From contig JAKLDN010000004.1 in assembly GCA_022703505.1 (NCBI GenBank), positions 62,001 to 126,000 on the forward strand: 64,000 bases of DNA. Direction: 5' to 3'. This DNA comes from Spirochaetota bacterium (GTDB lineage: Bacteria > Spirochaetota > Spirochaetia > Treponematales > UBA12059). The notes under the pieces are model-generated. The model was not told where the DNA came from. It worked only from the letters and a program-made list of their open reading frames with translations, and ran no database searches. Numbering within the stretch: position 1 is the stretch's first letter; every line of letters begins with the position of its first letter. Below are positions 35,134 to 43,545 of the stretch, piece after piece. A program made the translations under genes and the position numbers.

Positions 35134-35276
35134 GGACTCAGTCGATAGGAGCCAGGTAACAGGACTCAGGCGACTGGAGCAGTTCCAGTCGGCCGCGGAC
35201 TACCTCCAGGCATCTGTCATCTGGAGGTCCCTCTGAGTCCTGAGTCCGGAGTCCTGAGTCCCGGCTCCCGTCACCT
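35134..35276. repeat. Inverted GGACTCA repeat element between convergent genes
   Basis: The left side holds GGACTCAGTCGATAGGAGCC and a second copy GGACTCAGGCGACTGGAGC. The right side holds the reverse complement of GGACTCA four times, then of GACGGGAGCCGGG. A 7-bp hairpin CCTCCAG/CTGGAGG lies near 35208-35232. A related copy is in the 1.7 kb gap. The element's end overlaps the last codons of the sigma gene. It separates the convergent ankyrin and sigma genes and probably terminates both. Confidence 0.7.
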
Positions 35277-36287
35277 GCCGCCTGACTCCTGATACTCCGA
35301 CAGCTGTTGCAGCTCTTTGAGCTTCAGGATCGCCTTTTCCTGAATCTGGCGGACCCGCTCCCGGGTGATTCCCAGGATCTTGCCGGTCTCCTCCAGGGTC
35401 CGGGGGCCTTCCCCGTTCAGACCGTAGCGGAGGGTGATGATGGTCATCTCCCGCTGGTTCAGGTTCTTCAGCACGCTCCCCAGGGTGTCCTGGAGAGTCA
35501 TGGAGAAGACCTCCTCGAAGGGCTCCACCGCGGTCTCGTCCTTGATCAAGTCGGACAGGTGAGTGACGTTGTCCTCGTCCACCGTGGTGTCCAGGGAGGC
35601 GGTCTCCTGGGAGAGCTTCATGATCTCCTTGACCTTCCGGGAGTCCATGCCCAGCTTCTCCGCCAGTTCCTCGGGGTTCGGATCCCGGCCGAGCTCCTGG
35701 GTGAGCTGTTTGGCCACGAAATAGCATTTCTTGATGGTGTTGAGCATGTGGATGGGAATGCGGATGACCCGCCCCTTGTCCGCCAGGCTCTTGATGATGG
35801 CCTGCCGGATCCACCAGGTGCCGTAGGTCGAGAAGCGGCAGCCCCGGGTGTAGTCGAACCGCTCCACCGCCTCGATCAGGCCGATGTTCCCCTCGTCGAT
35901 CAGGTCCAGCAGGGAAAGACCCCGGTGCTGGTAGTTCTTGGCTATGGACACGACCAGGCGAAGGTTCGAGGAGATCATCCGATTCTTACAGTGCACCAGT
36001 TCCCGATCCGATTCCGCGCGCTCCGCCTGGCGTTTCATCGGGAGCTTGCCCAGGGCGGCCTCCTCGTCGATCCTCCGGACCGAGGCCCGGGATCGGACGA
36101 TGCGTTCCCCGAGCTCCAGTTCCTCCTCCGCGGTCAGGAGGGGATAACGGGAGATCTGCTTGAGGTAGAGGGCCAGGGGATCCGTTTCCTTGGGATGCTT
36201 CGGCTTCTTGTGCTTCTTCAGGATGAAGGCGGGAACCAGTTTTTTCTTCTTGACGGCGGTTCGCATCGGGAAGGCGCTCTCACTCAT
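35271..36287 (-). CDS. rpoD: RNA polymerase sigma factor, RpoD/RpoS-like
   Basis: A 338-residue group 1/2 sigma-70 factor without the long acidic region 1.1. Region 1.2 is DPLALYLKQISRYPLLTAEEE. Region 2 contains NLRLVVSIAKNYQHRG, DLIDEGNIGLIEAVERFD and the -10 recognition helix FSTYGTWWIRQAI. Region 3 follows (RIPIHMLNTI). Region 4.2 is the -35 helix LEETGKILGITRERVRQIQ. The N-terminal 35 residues are Lys-rich. I chose the ATG at 36287, preceded by AAGGGAG; the frame opens upstream without a site. The small size fits spirochaetal sigma factors. It may be the housekeeping factor, but an RpoS-like role is not excluded. Confidence 0.88.
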   Translation of the reverse strand: MSESAFPMRTAVKKKKLVPAFILKKHKKPKHPKETDPLALYLKQISRYPLLTAEEELELGERIVRSRASVRRIDEEAALGKLPMKRQAERAESDRELVHCKNRMISSNLRLVVSIAKNYQHRGLSLLDLIDEGNIGLIEAVERFDYTRGCRFSTYGTWWIRQAIIKSLADKGRVIRIPIHMLNTIKKCYFVAKQLTQELGRDPNPEELAEKLGMDSRKVKEIMKLSQETASLDTTVDEDNVTHLSDLIKDETAVEPFEEVFSMTLQDTLGSVLKNLNQREMTIITLRYGLNGEGPRTLEETGKILGITRERVRQIQEKAILKLKELQQLSEYQESGGR

Positions 36288-36355
36288 GTTCGCTCCCTTC
36301 CTGGTATCCACCCCGAAGAACGGCCGAATTGGCTGGGTCCTCCGGAGTGTGATTG

Positions 36356-36383
36356 AATATATCGCAGTTGACAAAAAAAACAA
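36356..36383 (-). promoter_or_regulatory. Promoter of the sigma-factor gene
   Basis: On the minus strand TTGTTT (36383-36378), a 16-base spacer of mostly T, and TATATT (36361-36356) lie in the most A/T-rich stretch of the window. The leader is about 65 bases. Confidence 0.55.
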
Positions 36384-36406
36384 GCATTATTTTACTCATA
36401 TTTTAC

Positions 36407-36435
36407 AAAATATCAATTTTTATTCCTGATATTTT
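36407..36435. promoter_or_regulatory. AAAATATCA-N11-TGATATTTT inverted repeat
   Basis: A perfect 9-bp inverted repeat lies 24-52 bases upstream of the sigma -35 box and just after the LysM/M23 stop on the same strand. It may be a regulator site, an UP-like element or a weak terminator for the upstream gene. Confidence 0.5.
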
Positions 36436-36450
36436 AGGTACCCGTCCGGA

Positions 36451-37302
36451 TCACTCCCGGGGAACTTTGGCGGGGTCCAGGGGGTTCCCCTGCTTGAAGA
36501 CCAGGAAGTAGACGATGGGCCGCCCCTCCTTCAGGTCGATACCCGCGCGTCCGATCTCGGTGCCGGATCGGACGGATTCCCCGATCCGCACGGAAAGGTT
36601 CTGGGCCCCGCCGTAGACGTAGACCAGGCCGTCCTTGGCCTGCACGAAGGCCACCCTTCCGTAGCCCCGGAAGGGACCCGCGGAGATCACCGTTCCGGAG
36701 CGCACCGCCCGGATCGGGATGTTTTCCTCCGTCCGGATGCCCACCCCGAAGAGCTTCCCGTCCAGGTAGACCGCCTCTCCCGGGGCGGGCCAGGCCCCGC
36801 CGGTCGGAGGCTTTGCGGGAGGCTTGGCCGCGGGTTCGACGGGCGCAGCCGGATCGGGCTTCGTGCCGGGGGGCGCAGTCGTGCCGCCTGCTCCGGATGC
36901 CGGAGCCGGGGCGAGGGCCCCGGGGGCCGGAGGGGGAACTCGGACGGCGGCGCCGGGGATCACCAGCAGGTCTCCGGGCTTGATAAGGGAGTTCGGGGCC
37001 AGCTTGTTGACCTTGAGGATGTCTTCCAGGGGAATCCCGTAGGCCCGGGCTATACCGTAGAGGGTCTCTCCCTTGGCCACCTTGTGGGAGGAGGGGATCA
37101 CCAAACGGGTGCCGGGCAGGATCCTGCGCGGATCCTCGATCCCGTTGGCCGCCAGGATGGACTCGAAGGGAACCCCGTAGGTCCGGGCTATGCCGTAGAT
37201 CGTCTGGCCCTTTTCCACGACGTGCACCAGGGACTCCGGACACAGGGCCGCCGCGGCGATGGAGAACAGCAGGGCGGAGAACAGGAATCGGTTGAGTCTC
37301 AT
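36451..37302 (-). CDS. LysM/degenerate M23 (LytM-like) envelope protein
   Basis: A 283-residue exported protein. Signal peptide about residues 1-22, then two LysM peptidoglycan-binding modules (VEKGQTIYGIARTYGVPFES and VAKGETLYGIARAYGIPLED). A Pro/Ala linker of about 50 residues and a C-terminal peptidase-fold domain follow. In that domain the zinc His residues are missing: YVYGGAQNL stands where YAHLS is expected and IVYFLVFKQG where LHFEVR is expected. Like EnvC/NlpD it probably activates or positions another hydrolase. Start ATG at 37302 chosen because the signal peptide begins there. It sits between a membrane gene and the sigma gene, all minus. Confidence 0.85.
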   Translation of the reverse strand: MRLNRFLFSALLFSIAAAALCPESLVHVVEKGQTIYGIARTYGVPFESILAANGIEDPRRILPGTRLVIPSSHKVAKGETLYGIARAYGIPLEDILKVNKLAPNSLIKPGDLLVIPGAAVRVPPPAPGALAPAPASGAGGTTAPPGTKPDPAAPVEPAAKPPAKPPTGGAWPAPGEAVYLDGKLFGVGIRTEENIPIRAVRSGTVISAGPFRGYGRVAFVQAKDGLVYVYGGAQNLSVRIGESVRSGTEIGRAGIDLKEGRPIVYFLVFKQGNPLDPAKVPRE

Positions 37303-37337
37303 CCGACTTCTATTCTCGGCCGGGGACGGAGGAATCC

Positions 37338-38159
37338 TTACCCTTGGAAGAGCCACCTGCCGGCGTCGTCGATCAGGCGGGACAGGATGACGACGTGCAC
37401 GTCGTTCTTGGCCTTCTCGACCTCCCGGCTCCAGCGTTCGGCGTCGAAACGCTTCCGGAGCCGGTCCCGGAAGCCTTCCGCGGTCGACCGGGCCGCGTCG
37501 CGGTCCGGCCCCGCGGGAAGGGCCGGAGCGGCAAGGTTGGCGGTCAGATACGCGGCCAGGAGGGAAAGGACGGGATCCTTCTGCCCGGATGCCTTCCGGA
37601 GCCAGGGCAGGGCCTCGGGGGCCCGGTTCCGGAGGACCAGGCTGAAGGAATAATCCAGCCAGAGCCATCCCCGGGCCTCGACCTCGGGGGACTCCAGGAA
37701 GGGTTCGAAAAAGGCCAGGGAGGAATCCGCCTCGTTTCGTAGGAGGTAGCCGACCCCGAAGAGTACCGCCAGCCGGCGCAGGAGGGCCGGCTTCTTTTCC
37801 CGGAGGAGGGCTTCCAACCGGTCGATGGCTTCCAGGTCGGAGCGGAGCATGGCAGAGTTCACGTACAGGCGCACGTACTGACCGCGAAGGGAACCCTTCC
37901 GGAAGATCCGCTCCTCCAGCCAGGAGCTCAGGGCGGACCAATCCTCGCGCTCCACCAACTGGAAGAGCTTCCAGTTGGACAGGAAGAAGCCGTTCAGGAT
38001 CCCCAGGACGGCCAGGAACGCCGCCCCTAAAAGCCAGTTGGTCTTCCAGAATCCCGCTGCGTACTCCCCGCCCAGGATCAGGATGGGAAAGAGGAATATG
38101 AACAGGAAGGAGAACGCGACGACGGCGTTGAAAAGATAAAAAATTGTCTTAAACTTCAT
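37338..38159 (-). CDS. Membrane protein with helical (TPR-like) cytoplasmic part
   Basis: 273 residues of unknown function. Two membrane helices occupy about 5-60 (FYLFNAVVAFSFLFIFLFPI and LLGAAFLAVLGILNGFFL). The rest is helical and rich in Leu/Arg/Glu with repeats such as DLEAIDRLEALLREKKPALL, resembling TPR solenoids. The stop is 35 bases before the LysM/M23 start, so the two are likely co-transcribed. I recognise the gene order, membrane protein-M23-sigma, as typical of spirochaetes, but no function is known to me. Confidence 0.65.
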   Translation of the reverse strand: MKFKTIFYLFNAVVAFSFLFIFLFPILILGGEYAAGFWKTNWLLGAAFLAVLGILNGFFLSNWKLFQLVEREDWSALSSWLEERIFRKGSLRGQYVRLYVNSAMLRSDLEAIDRLEALLREKKPALLRRLAVLFGVGYLLRNEADSSLAFFEPFLESPEVEARGWLWLDYSFSLVLRNRAPEALPWLRKASGQKDPVLSLLAAYLTANLAAPALPAGPDRDAARSTAEGFRDRLRKRFDAERWSREVEKAKNDVHVVILSRLIDDAGRWLFQG

Positions 38160-38226
38160 CCGGGAACGCTCCGAAAGGTATGCGGGATGCGCTGATCCCG
38201 GCAGATGGGCGATACGGGAAACAGCC

Positions 38227-38256
38227 TTGCCGGAAGCCTCGCTGGTAGTCTAGTAT
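38227..38256 (+). promoter_or_regulatory. Promoter of the HD-GYP gene
   Basis: TTGCCG (38227-38232), an 18-base spacer and TAGTAT (38251-38256) are followed by the ATG 18 bases later. It lies between divergent genes. Confidence 0.45.
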
Positions 38257-38274
38257 GAAGGTTTCGGGGGGTCA

Positions 38275-39450
38275 ATGGGGACCATGAACGAGATACCCGT
38301 CAAGGACCTGGAACCGGATACCTATTTCTCGAAGCCCGTCCTCTTGGATCAGGATTACATACTCCTCTCCACGGAAACCCCCGTAACCCGGACCTTGATC
38401 AATCACCTGATCGAATGGGGGTACAGGAAGGTCTTCACCGAGGGCGTTCCCCAGCAGATCATTCCGGACGCGGACTCGGAGGGGGCCGCCGCCTCGGAGA
38501 ACGGGAATCCCGTCGTGGCGGTGAACGCCGTGGACAGCGAGCGGCTGGAGCACGTCCGGGGGTTCTACGAGCAGTTCGCCACCTTCGTGGAGTCCGTCTA
38601 CGACCGGTACGTCACCAAGAGCGAGCTGGTGCTGGCGGAGGTTTCCGTCCGCATCAAATCCCTCTGCGAGGTCATCGCGGAGAATCGCAGGTTCATCCTG
38701 AGGGTCCAGTCCCTGGTCCAACCGCATTCAAACTACCTGGTGTCCCACTCCACCCGCACCACGGTGCTCTCCATCGTGATCGGGTCCGCGCTCCGACTGC
38801 CGAACCACCGGCTCATCGAACTGGGCACCGCGGCCCTCCTGCACGAGATCGGGATGGTGCGCCTGCCGCCCCAGCTCTACATGGCCAGCCGCCAGCTCAG
38901 CCCCCAGGAGCGCAGGTCGATCACCGCCCATCCCATCCTGGGCTACAACGTGCTCAAGGACAAGCAGGTCCCCCTGGCCATCAGCCTGGCGGCCCTGGAG
39001 CACCACGAACGGATGAACGGCACCGGCTATCCCCGGGGCATCGCGGGGGACAAGATCTCCCTTTACTCCCGGATCATAGCCGTGGCCTGTTCCTTCGACG
39101 CGGTGACCGCCAGCCGTCCCTTCAAGGAAGCCCGGGACGGGTACTCCGGGATGGTGGACCTGCTCAAGAACGAGGGCAAGAAATACGACGAGACCGTGAT
39201 CCGGGCCCTGGTATACTCCCTGTCGATCTATCCCATCGGCTCCTACGTCCTCCTGACGAACGGCAAGCCCGCCCAGGTGGTGGACGTGAACCCGGAGAAT
39301 CCCCGCTTCCCGGTCGTCCAAATCGTAGGCATGCGGACCCCCGACGGGAAGGACCTCATCGCCCGCACCGCGGAGACCGGGGTGCGCATCCTCCGGCCCA
39401 TGACCCCGGAGGAGATCAAGGACCTGACCAAGGAGCCCGCGTCCTCCTAA
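38275..39450 (+). CDS. HD-GYP-type c-di-GMP phosphodiesterase-like protein (HE variant)
   Basis: 391 residues. The N-terminal 70 residues ([18 protein letters not shown]) look like DUF3391. The HD-GYP domain follows from about 150. The HD pair is changed to His190-Glu191 (LLHEIGM), while THE later ligands are kept: [27 protein letters not shown] (the GYP loop) and [16 protein letters not shown] enzymes cleave cyclic di-GMP to GMP; whether the Glu variant is active is not visible. The ATG at 38284 is an equally good start. A loop-conserved hairpin follows immediately after the stop. Confidence 0.82.
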   Translation: MGTMNEIPVKDLEPDTYFSKPVLLDQDYILLSTETPVTRTLINHLIEWGYRKVFTEGVPQQIIPDADSEGAAASENGNPVVAVNAVDSERLEHVRGFYEQFATFVESVYDRYVTKSELVLAEVSVRIKSLCEVIAENRRFILRVQSLVQPHSNYLVSHSTRTTVLSIVIGSALRLPNHRLIELGTAALLHEIGMVRLPPQLYMASRQLSPQERRSITAHPILGYNVLKDKQVPLAISLAALEHHERMNGTGYPRGIAGDKISLYSRIIAVACSFDAVTASRPFKEARDGYSGMVDLLKNEGKKYDETVIRALVYSLSIYPIGSYVLLTNGKPAQVVDVNPENPRFPVVQIVGMRTPDGKDLIARTAETGVRILRPMTPEEIKDLTKEPASS

Positions 39451-39452
39451 GC

Positions 39453-39497
39453 TAAGCAGGTTGTTGAAATACCTCGAGCATTTCAACGACCTGCTAG
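39453..39497. repeat. Hairpin H1 of the CTCGA-loop family
   Basis: Arms AGCAGGTTGTTGAAAT (39455-39470) and ATTTCAACGACCTGCT (39480-39495) enclose the loop ACCTCGAGC, with one wobble pair. It begins right after the HD-GYP stop and may act as its terminator. Family members are at 43477 and 56403. Confidence 0.75.
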
Positions 39498-39592
39498 ACT
39501 TCCCTAATCCTTCCCCCTTGCGCTACACTCAGGGCGAACATTCGGCCGGGTCGGCAGGTCCGCCCGGCGGACGCCGAAACAAGGAGCCGAAC

Positions 39593-41242
39593 ATGGATGA
39601 ATCCCCCCTCCAGACCATCCGCTACCGCTACGAGCCGAAGCTTCCCGCCATCCTCCGCAGCGGCGTCGACCGCGTCGCCGTATCCCTGGGCGAACCCTCC
39701 CGGGCCGCCGACGGGATACGGGACCTGTTCCCGAAAACCTACGGAAAACCCGTGGCCCGCTTCGTCGAGGGAGCAAATCCGGACATGCGCAGGAAGCTGA
39801 CGGTGGGAGTCATCCTCTCCGGAGGGCAGGCCCCGGGAGGGCACAACGTGATCGCCGGCCTCTTCGACGGCCTCAAGAAGGGAAACCCGGAATCGCGCCT
39901 TGTCGGGTTCGCCGGGGGCCCCGGGGGGCTCGTGAACGACAAGGCCGTGGAGATCACCGCGGACCTCATGGACCGGTACCGGAACACCGGAGGCTTCGAC
40001 ATCATCGGTTCCGGGCGCGACAAGATCGAGACCCCCGAGCAGTTCGAGAAGGCCGCCGCGGCCGTGCGGTCCCGGGGCCTGGACGCGGTCGTCGTGGTGG
40101 GCGGGGACGATTCCAACACGAACGCGGCCCTCCTGGCCGAGTTCTTCGCGGGCCGGGGCGAGAGCGTGTCCGTCATCGGGGTGCCCAAGACCATCGACGG
40201 GGACTTGAAGAACGAGTACATCGAGACCAGCTTCGGGTTCGATACCGCGGTCAAGACCTACTCCGAACTGATCGGGAACATCGAGCGGGACGCCGCCAGC
40301 GCCCGCAAATACTGGCACTTCATCAAGCTGATGGGACGGTCCGCCAGCCACATCGCCCTGGAGTGCGCCCTCCAGTGCCGGCCCAACGTCGCCCTGATCT
40401 CCGAGGAGGTCGAGGCCCGGGGCTGGACCCTGGCCCGGATCACCGACTATATCTGCGACGCCGTGGCCGCCCGTGCGGAGAAGGGGGAGAACTTCGGAGT
40501 GGTCCTGGTGCCCGAGGGCCTGGTGGAGTTCATCCCGGAGTTCAAGGCCCTGATCTCCCGGCTGAACGACCTCCTGGCGGCCCAGGCCCAGGGGTTCGCA
40601 GCCCTCTCCGAGCCCGCCGCCCGGGTCGAGTTCGTGGCATCCCGCCTGCCCGGGGAACTCGCCGCCCTCTACCGCGGCTTGCCCGGGGACATCAAGCTCC
40701 AGCTGATCATGGACCGGGACCCCCACGGAAACGTACAGGTCTCCCGGATCGAGACGGAGAAGCTCCTGATCGCCCTGGTCGAGGCACGCCTGGCCGAACG
40801 GAAGGCGGCGGGGACCTACAAGGGCAAGTTCAGCTGGCAAAACCACTTCTTCGGCTACGAGGGGCGCTGCGCCTTCCCCTCGAACTTCGACGCGGACTAT
40901 TGCTACTCCCTGGGTTTCACGGCCTTCGCCCTGATCGCCTCGGGCCTCTCGGGCTACATCTCGTCGGTGCGGAACCTCACCGCCAAGGCCGAGGACTGGA
41001 CGGCCGGGGGGGCGCCCCTCACCATGATGATGAACCTGGAACGCCGCCACGGCTCGCAGAAACCGGTCATCCGGAAGGCCCTGGTGGACCTGGAGGGCAG
41101 ACCCTTCCAGGCCTTCGCCGCCGGCCGGGAGGACTGGGCGGTCCGCACGGCCTACCGCTTCCCCGGGGCGATCCAGTACTTCGGGCCGCCGGAGGTCTGC
41201 GACGCGGTCACCCGGACCCTGGAGCTGGAGCGGGGGAAGTAG
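39593..41242 (+). CDS. pfp: Diphosphate--fructose-6-phosphate 1-phosphotransferase (long clade)
   Basis: 549-residue PPi-dependent phosphofructokinase, reversible and using pyrophosphate rather than ATP. The diphosphate-type site GGDDSNTNA is at 170-178: Asp where ATP enzymes have Gly. [10 protein letters not shown] supplies the catalytic Thr-Asp and the Lys that excludes [16 protein letters not shown] and [13 protein letters not shown] are as in the plant-beta/spirochaete long clade. AAGGAG precedes the ATG at 39593; upstream codons fall in the H1 hairpin and are not used. It suggests glycolysis with pyrophosphate. Confidence 0.93.
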   Translation: MDESPLQTIRYRYEPKLPAILRSGVDRVAVSLGEPSRAADGIRDLFPKTYGKPVARFVEGANPDMRRKLTVGVILSGGQAPGGHNVIAGLFDGLKKGNPESRLVGFAGGPGGLVNDKAVEITADLMDRYRNTGGFDIIGSGRDKIETPEQFEKAAAAVRSRGLDAVVVVGGDDSNTNAALLAEFFAGRGESVSVIGVPKTIDGDLKNEYIETSFGFDTAVKTYSELIGNIERDAASARKYWHFIKLMGRSASHIALECALQCRPNVALISEEVEARGWTLARITDYICDAVAARAEKGENFGVVLVPEGLVEFIPEFKALISRLNDLLAAQAQGFAALSEPAARVEFVASRLPGELAALYRGLPGDIKLQLIMDRDPHGNVQVSRIETEKLLIALVEARLAERKAAGTYKGKFSWQNHFFGYEGRCAFPSNFDADYCYSLGFTAFALIASGLSGYISSVRNLTAKAEDWTAGGAPLTMMMNLERRHGSQKPVIRKALVDLEGRPFQAFAAGREDWAVRTAYRFPGAIQYFGPPEVCDAVTRTLELERGK

Positions 41243-41265
41243 GCGCCCCGGCGCCCGACATACTC

Positions 41266-43245
41266 CTAGCGGGGAAGCTGGGTCACGTCGATCCGGACCA
41301 GCTTTCCGCCCCGGGTGCCCACGTAGAGGGTATCCCCTACCAGGAGGGGGCGGGCGCTGGGCACGTCCCCCAGGGGGACCGAGCCCCGGATCCTCCAGGG
41401 ATCGGCTTGGGCCGCCACGAGCTCCCCCTTCTCGGTCCCGTAGTACACCGAGCCCCGGGCCAGGAGGGGCGGGGCGCTCACCCCCGACACGGGGGCCATG
41501 AGGACCTCCCCGTCCAGGCGGTACCCGAACAGGGTGCCGTTCCCGTACGCCAGGACCCCTTCCCGGGCGAGTTCCAGATCCGTGAGCACCGGCACCCCCG
41601 CGCGGCGCTCCCAGAGCACGGCCATCCTCTCCAGGTCCACCATCACCACCAGCCCCGTGGGATCGGCGAAGCAGGCCTTCTCCTCGAGGATCCGGGGGGA
41701 TACCGCCGAATAGCCCCGGGCCCCCGTGGGCGTGCTGGCCCGGACCGTGCCGGATACGGGATCCACCAGGAGGAGGGTCCCCTGCCGATCCACCACCAGG
41801 GCGAAGCTGTCCCTCTGGACCGGGAGGGTGCCCGGCCCGGCGGCCAGGGGTAGCGAGGTCCGCCGTTCCAGGGTCCGGGGATCCAGCACCTCGATGCCCG
41901 CCTGAGTCGGCAGGAGGAGGGAATCCGGGAAGGGCGAGGGGCGGGTTCCGGGATCCAGGCCCGGTTCCGTCCCGCGACGGGCTACCACCGCCCCGGTCGC
42001 CCCGTCCACGGCCACAAGTTCGGCGTTACCCGCGTAGTACGCCGTGCCCTTGAAGGAGACCGGATACCCGCGGGGATCCCCCCGGTTGGCGGTCCGGAGA
42101 CTCCAGCGGACCCTTCCTTCCGGATCGAAGGCGTACAGGACGCCCTTCCCGTCCGCGGCCAGGAGTATTCCCGCGTCGGGAACCCGTGCCAGGGAACCCG
42201 CCAGGGGGTCCGGGGATATGCCCGTCCTCCCGAGCTCCGCGGGATGGGGGGAAGGGGTCGCCGGGCCGGACGCCGCGGGCGGTGGGGAAAGACGCCCGGA
42301 GCGGAAGTCCCGGAACCGGTCGAACCCTCGCAGGGTTTCCGGCCCCGCGGCTACGGGCACCGCCAGGGCCGGCGCGGCGGCCGCGGCGGATTCCCGGGCC
42401 CGTGCCAGGGAATCCCGGGCCCGGGGATCCGGCGCCGGAAGCTCCGGCGGGGACGCCGCGAACCAGGGTTCCTCGGGGAATCCCGGCGGCAGGGGCAGCG
42501 GAGCCAGGCCGTCCAGGGCGGATTCCAGGGCCGCGTAGGCCGCCTCCGCCCGGGCCAGGGCCGGATCGTCCACCCGGATCTCTCGGCCGGGCTCCGCGAC
42601 GGGCGCCAGGGCCACCAGGGTCCGCAGGGCCGCCCGGGCGACCCCGTCGGTCCGGGCCGCAGCCGCCAGCCTGTCCAGGACGGGCCCCGAGGGGAGGACG
42701 GCCACCCGGCCCTCCCGGACCGCCGTCACCGAGGCCTCCCCCGCCCGGACCAGGAACCGGGTGCCCCGTACCCCGGACAGGATCCGCGGGGCGGCGACCA
42801 GGAAGGATTCCCCCGCGGAGAGGGACCGGACGTCGAAGAGGGCGGCGCCCGAGGAAACGAAGACCTCGACGTGGGCGGCCCCGGGGGCCAGGCGGGCGGC
42901 CCGGAGCTCGACCTCGGTATCCGGAAGGAGGAGGACCGCGGCCAGTCCGCCCAGGCGGAGCTCCGCCGGGTCGGACGCGCCGGTCCGGACCCGGTCTCCC
43001 AGGGCCAGGAGGGTTCCGGGTTCCGCGGGAAGCCGCTCCTCCCCGCGCAGGATCCGGGCTCCCGTGTCCCCGCGGACGAGCTCGGCCTGCCCGCCTTCGG
43101 GGAAACGGGGGGCGGGGACTTCGGATACGGCGGACGCCGGAGAACCGGGCTCGGGAGCCGCGGGGGCGGCCTGTCCGGAATCGCCGGCCCGGGAGCAGGA
43201 GGCCAGCACGGCCGCCGCGATGAACAACACCACCCTCCGATCCAC
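41266..43245 (-). CDS. FecR-domain/PQQ-like beta-propeller lipoprotein
   Basis: A 659-residue lipoprotein (lipobox LASC) with two parts. Residues about 55-210 form a FecR-like domain (LGDRVRTGASDPAELRLGGL and ILSGVRGTRFLV). An Ala/Pro-rich linker follows, and from about 355 a WD/PQQ-like propeller (LLAADGKGVLYAFDPEGRVRW, LVAVDGATGAVV, GTLFGYRLDGEVL). Proteins of this shape bind partners at the cell surface. The GTG at 43245 was chosen for its signal peptide and the upstream GGGGGCGAG. Its 3' end lies 23 bases from the pfp stop, convergent. Confidence 0.8.
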   Translation of the reverse strand: MDRRVVLFIAAAVLASCSRAGDSGQAAPAAPEPGSPASAVSEVPAPRFPEGGQAELVRGDTGARILRGEERLPAEPGTLLALGDRVRTGASDPAELRLGGLAAVLLLPDTEVELRAARLAPGAAHVEVFVSSGAALFDVRSLSAGESFLVAAPRILSGVRGTRFLVRAGEASVTAVREGRVAVLPSGPVLDRLAAAARTDGVARAALRTLVALAPVAEPGREIRVDDPALARAEAAYAALESALDGLAPLPLPPGFPEEPWFAASPPELPAPDPRARDSLARARESAAAAAPALAVPVAAGPETLRGFDRFRDFRSGRLSPPPAASGPATPSPHPAELGRTGISPDPLAGSLARVPDAGILLAADGKGVLYAFDPEGRVRWSLRTANRGDPRGYPVSFKGTAYYAGNAELVAVDGATGAVVARRGTEPGLDPGTRPSPFPDSLLLPTQAGIEVLDPRTLERRTSLPLAAGPGTLPVQRDSFALVVDRQGTLLLVDPVSGTVRASTPTGARGYSAVSPRILEEKACFADPTGLVVMVDLERMAVLWERRAGVPVLTDLELAREGVLAYGNGTLFGYRLDGEVLMAPVSGVSAPPLLARGSVYYGTEKGELVAAQADPWRIRGSVPLGDVPSARPLLVGDTLYVGTRGGKLVRIDVTQLPR

Positions 43246-43279
43246 CCTCGCCCCCAAATCCGGCCTCCCTTTATAATTC

Positions 43280-43383
43280 CAACAGGATGAACAAGATGTT
43301 GAATGGATGAACAAGATTTGGAACCCAGAATTCTTTGATCTATACCATCTTGTTCATCTCGTATTCATCTGTAGATCCTGTCG
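43280..43383. repeat. Inverted GAACAGGAT/GAACAAGAT element
   Basis: The left side contains AACAGGATGAACAAGATG and GGATGAACAAGATT. The right side contains the reverse complements of GATGAACAAGATGG and ACAGGAT. The middle is an A/T-rich GAACCCAGAATTCTTTG. It lies between divergent genes, so it is not needed as a terminator. A longer relative is at 56593-56699. Confidence 0.75.
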
Positions 43384-43476
43384 GACTTTTCGAACCCGTC
43401 CATAGTATATCCCGCCCGGGAGTCCGGAGCTTGCCCGGCGGACGGAATCCGGCTAGTATGGCCCCGACGGCAGCCT

Positions 43477-43517
43477 AGCAGATTGTTGAAATACTCGAAG
43501 CATTTCAACACCCTGAT
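43477..43517. repeat. Hairpin H2 of the CTCGA-loop family
   Basis: Arms AGCAGATTGTTGAAAT (43477-43492) and ATTTCAACACCCTGAT (43502-43517) enclose the loop ACTCGAAGC. Two or three pairs at the base are mismatched. It lies 28 bases before the TPR start, probably within its 5' leader. Confidence 0.75.
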
Positions 43518-43545
43518 AGAGCGGTGAATCGGGAGGTTGAGGGGC

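Larger units (their letters stand above)
43246..43545. other. 300-base divergent gap between the FecR/PQQ and TPR genes
   Basis: Contains the GAACAAGAT inverted element (43280-43383), a possible -10 TAGTAT (43454-43459) and hairpin H2. No gene is seen. Confidence 0.6.
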
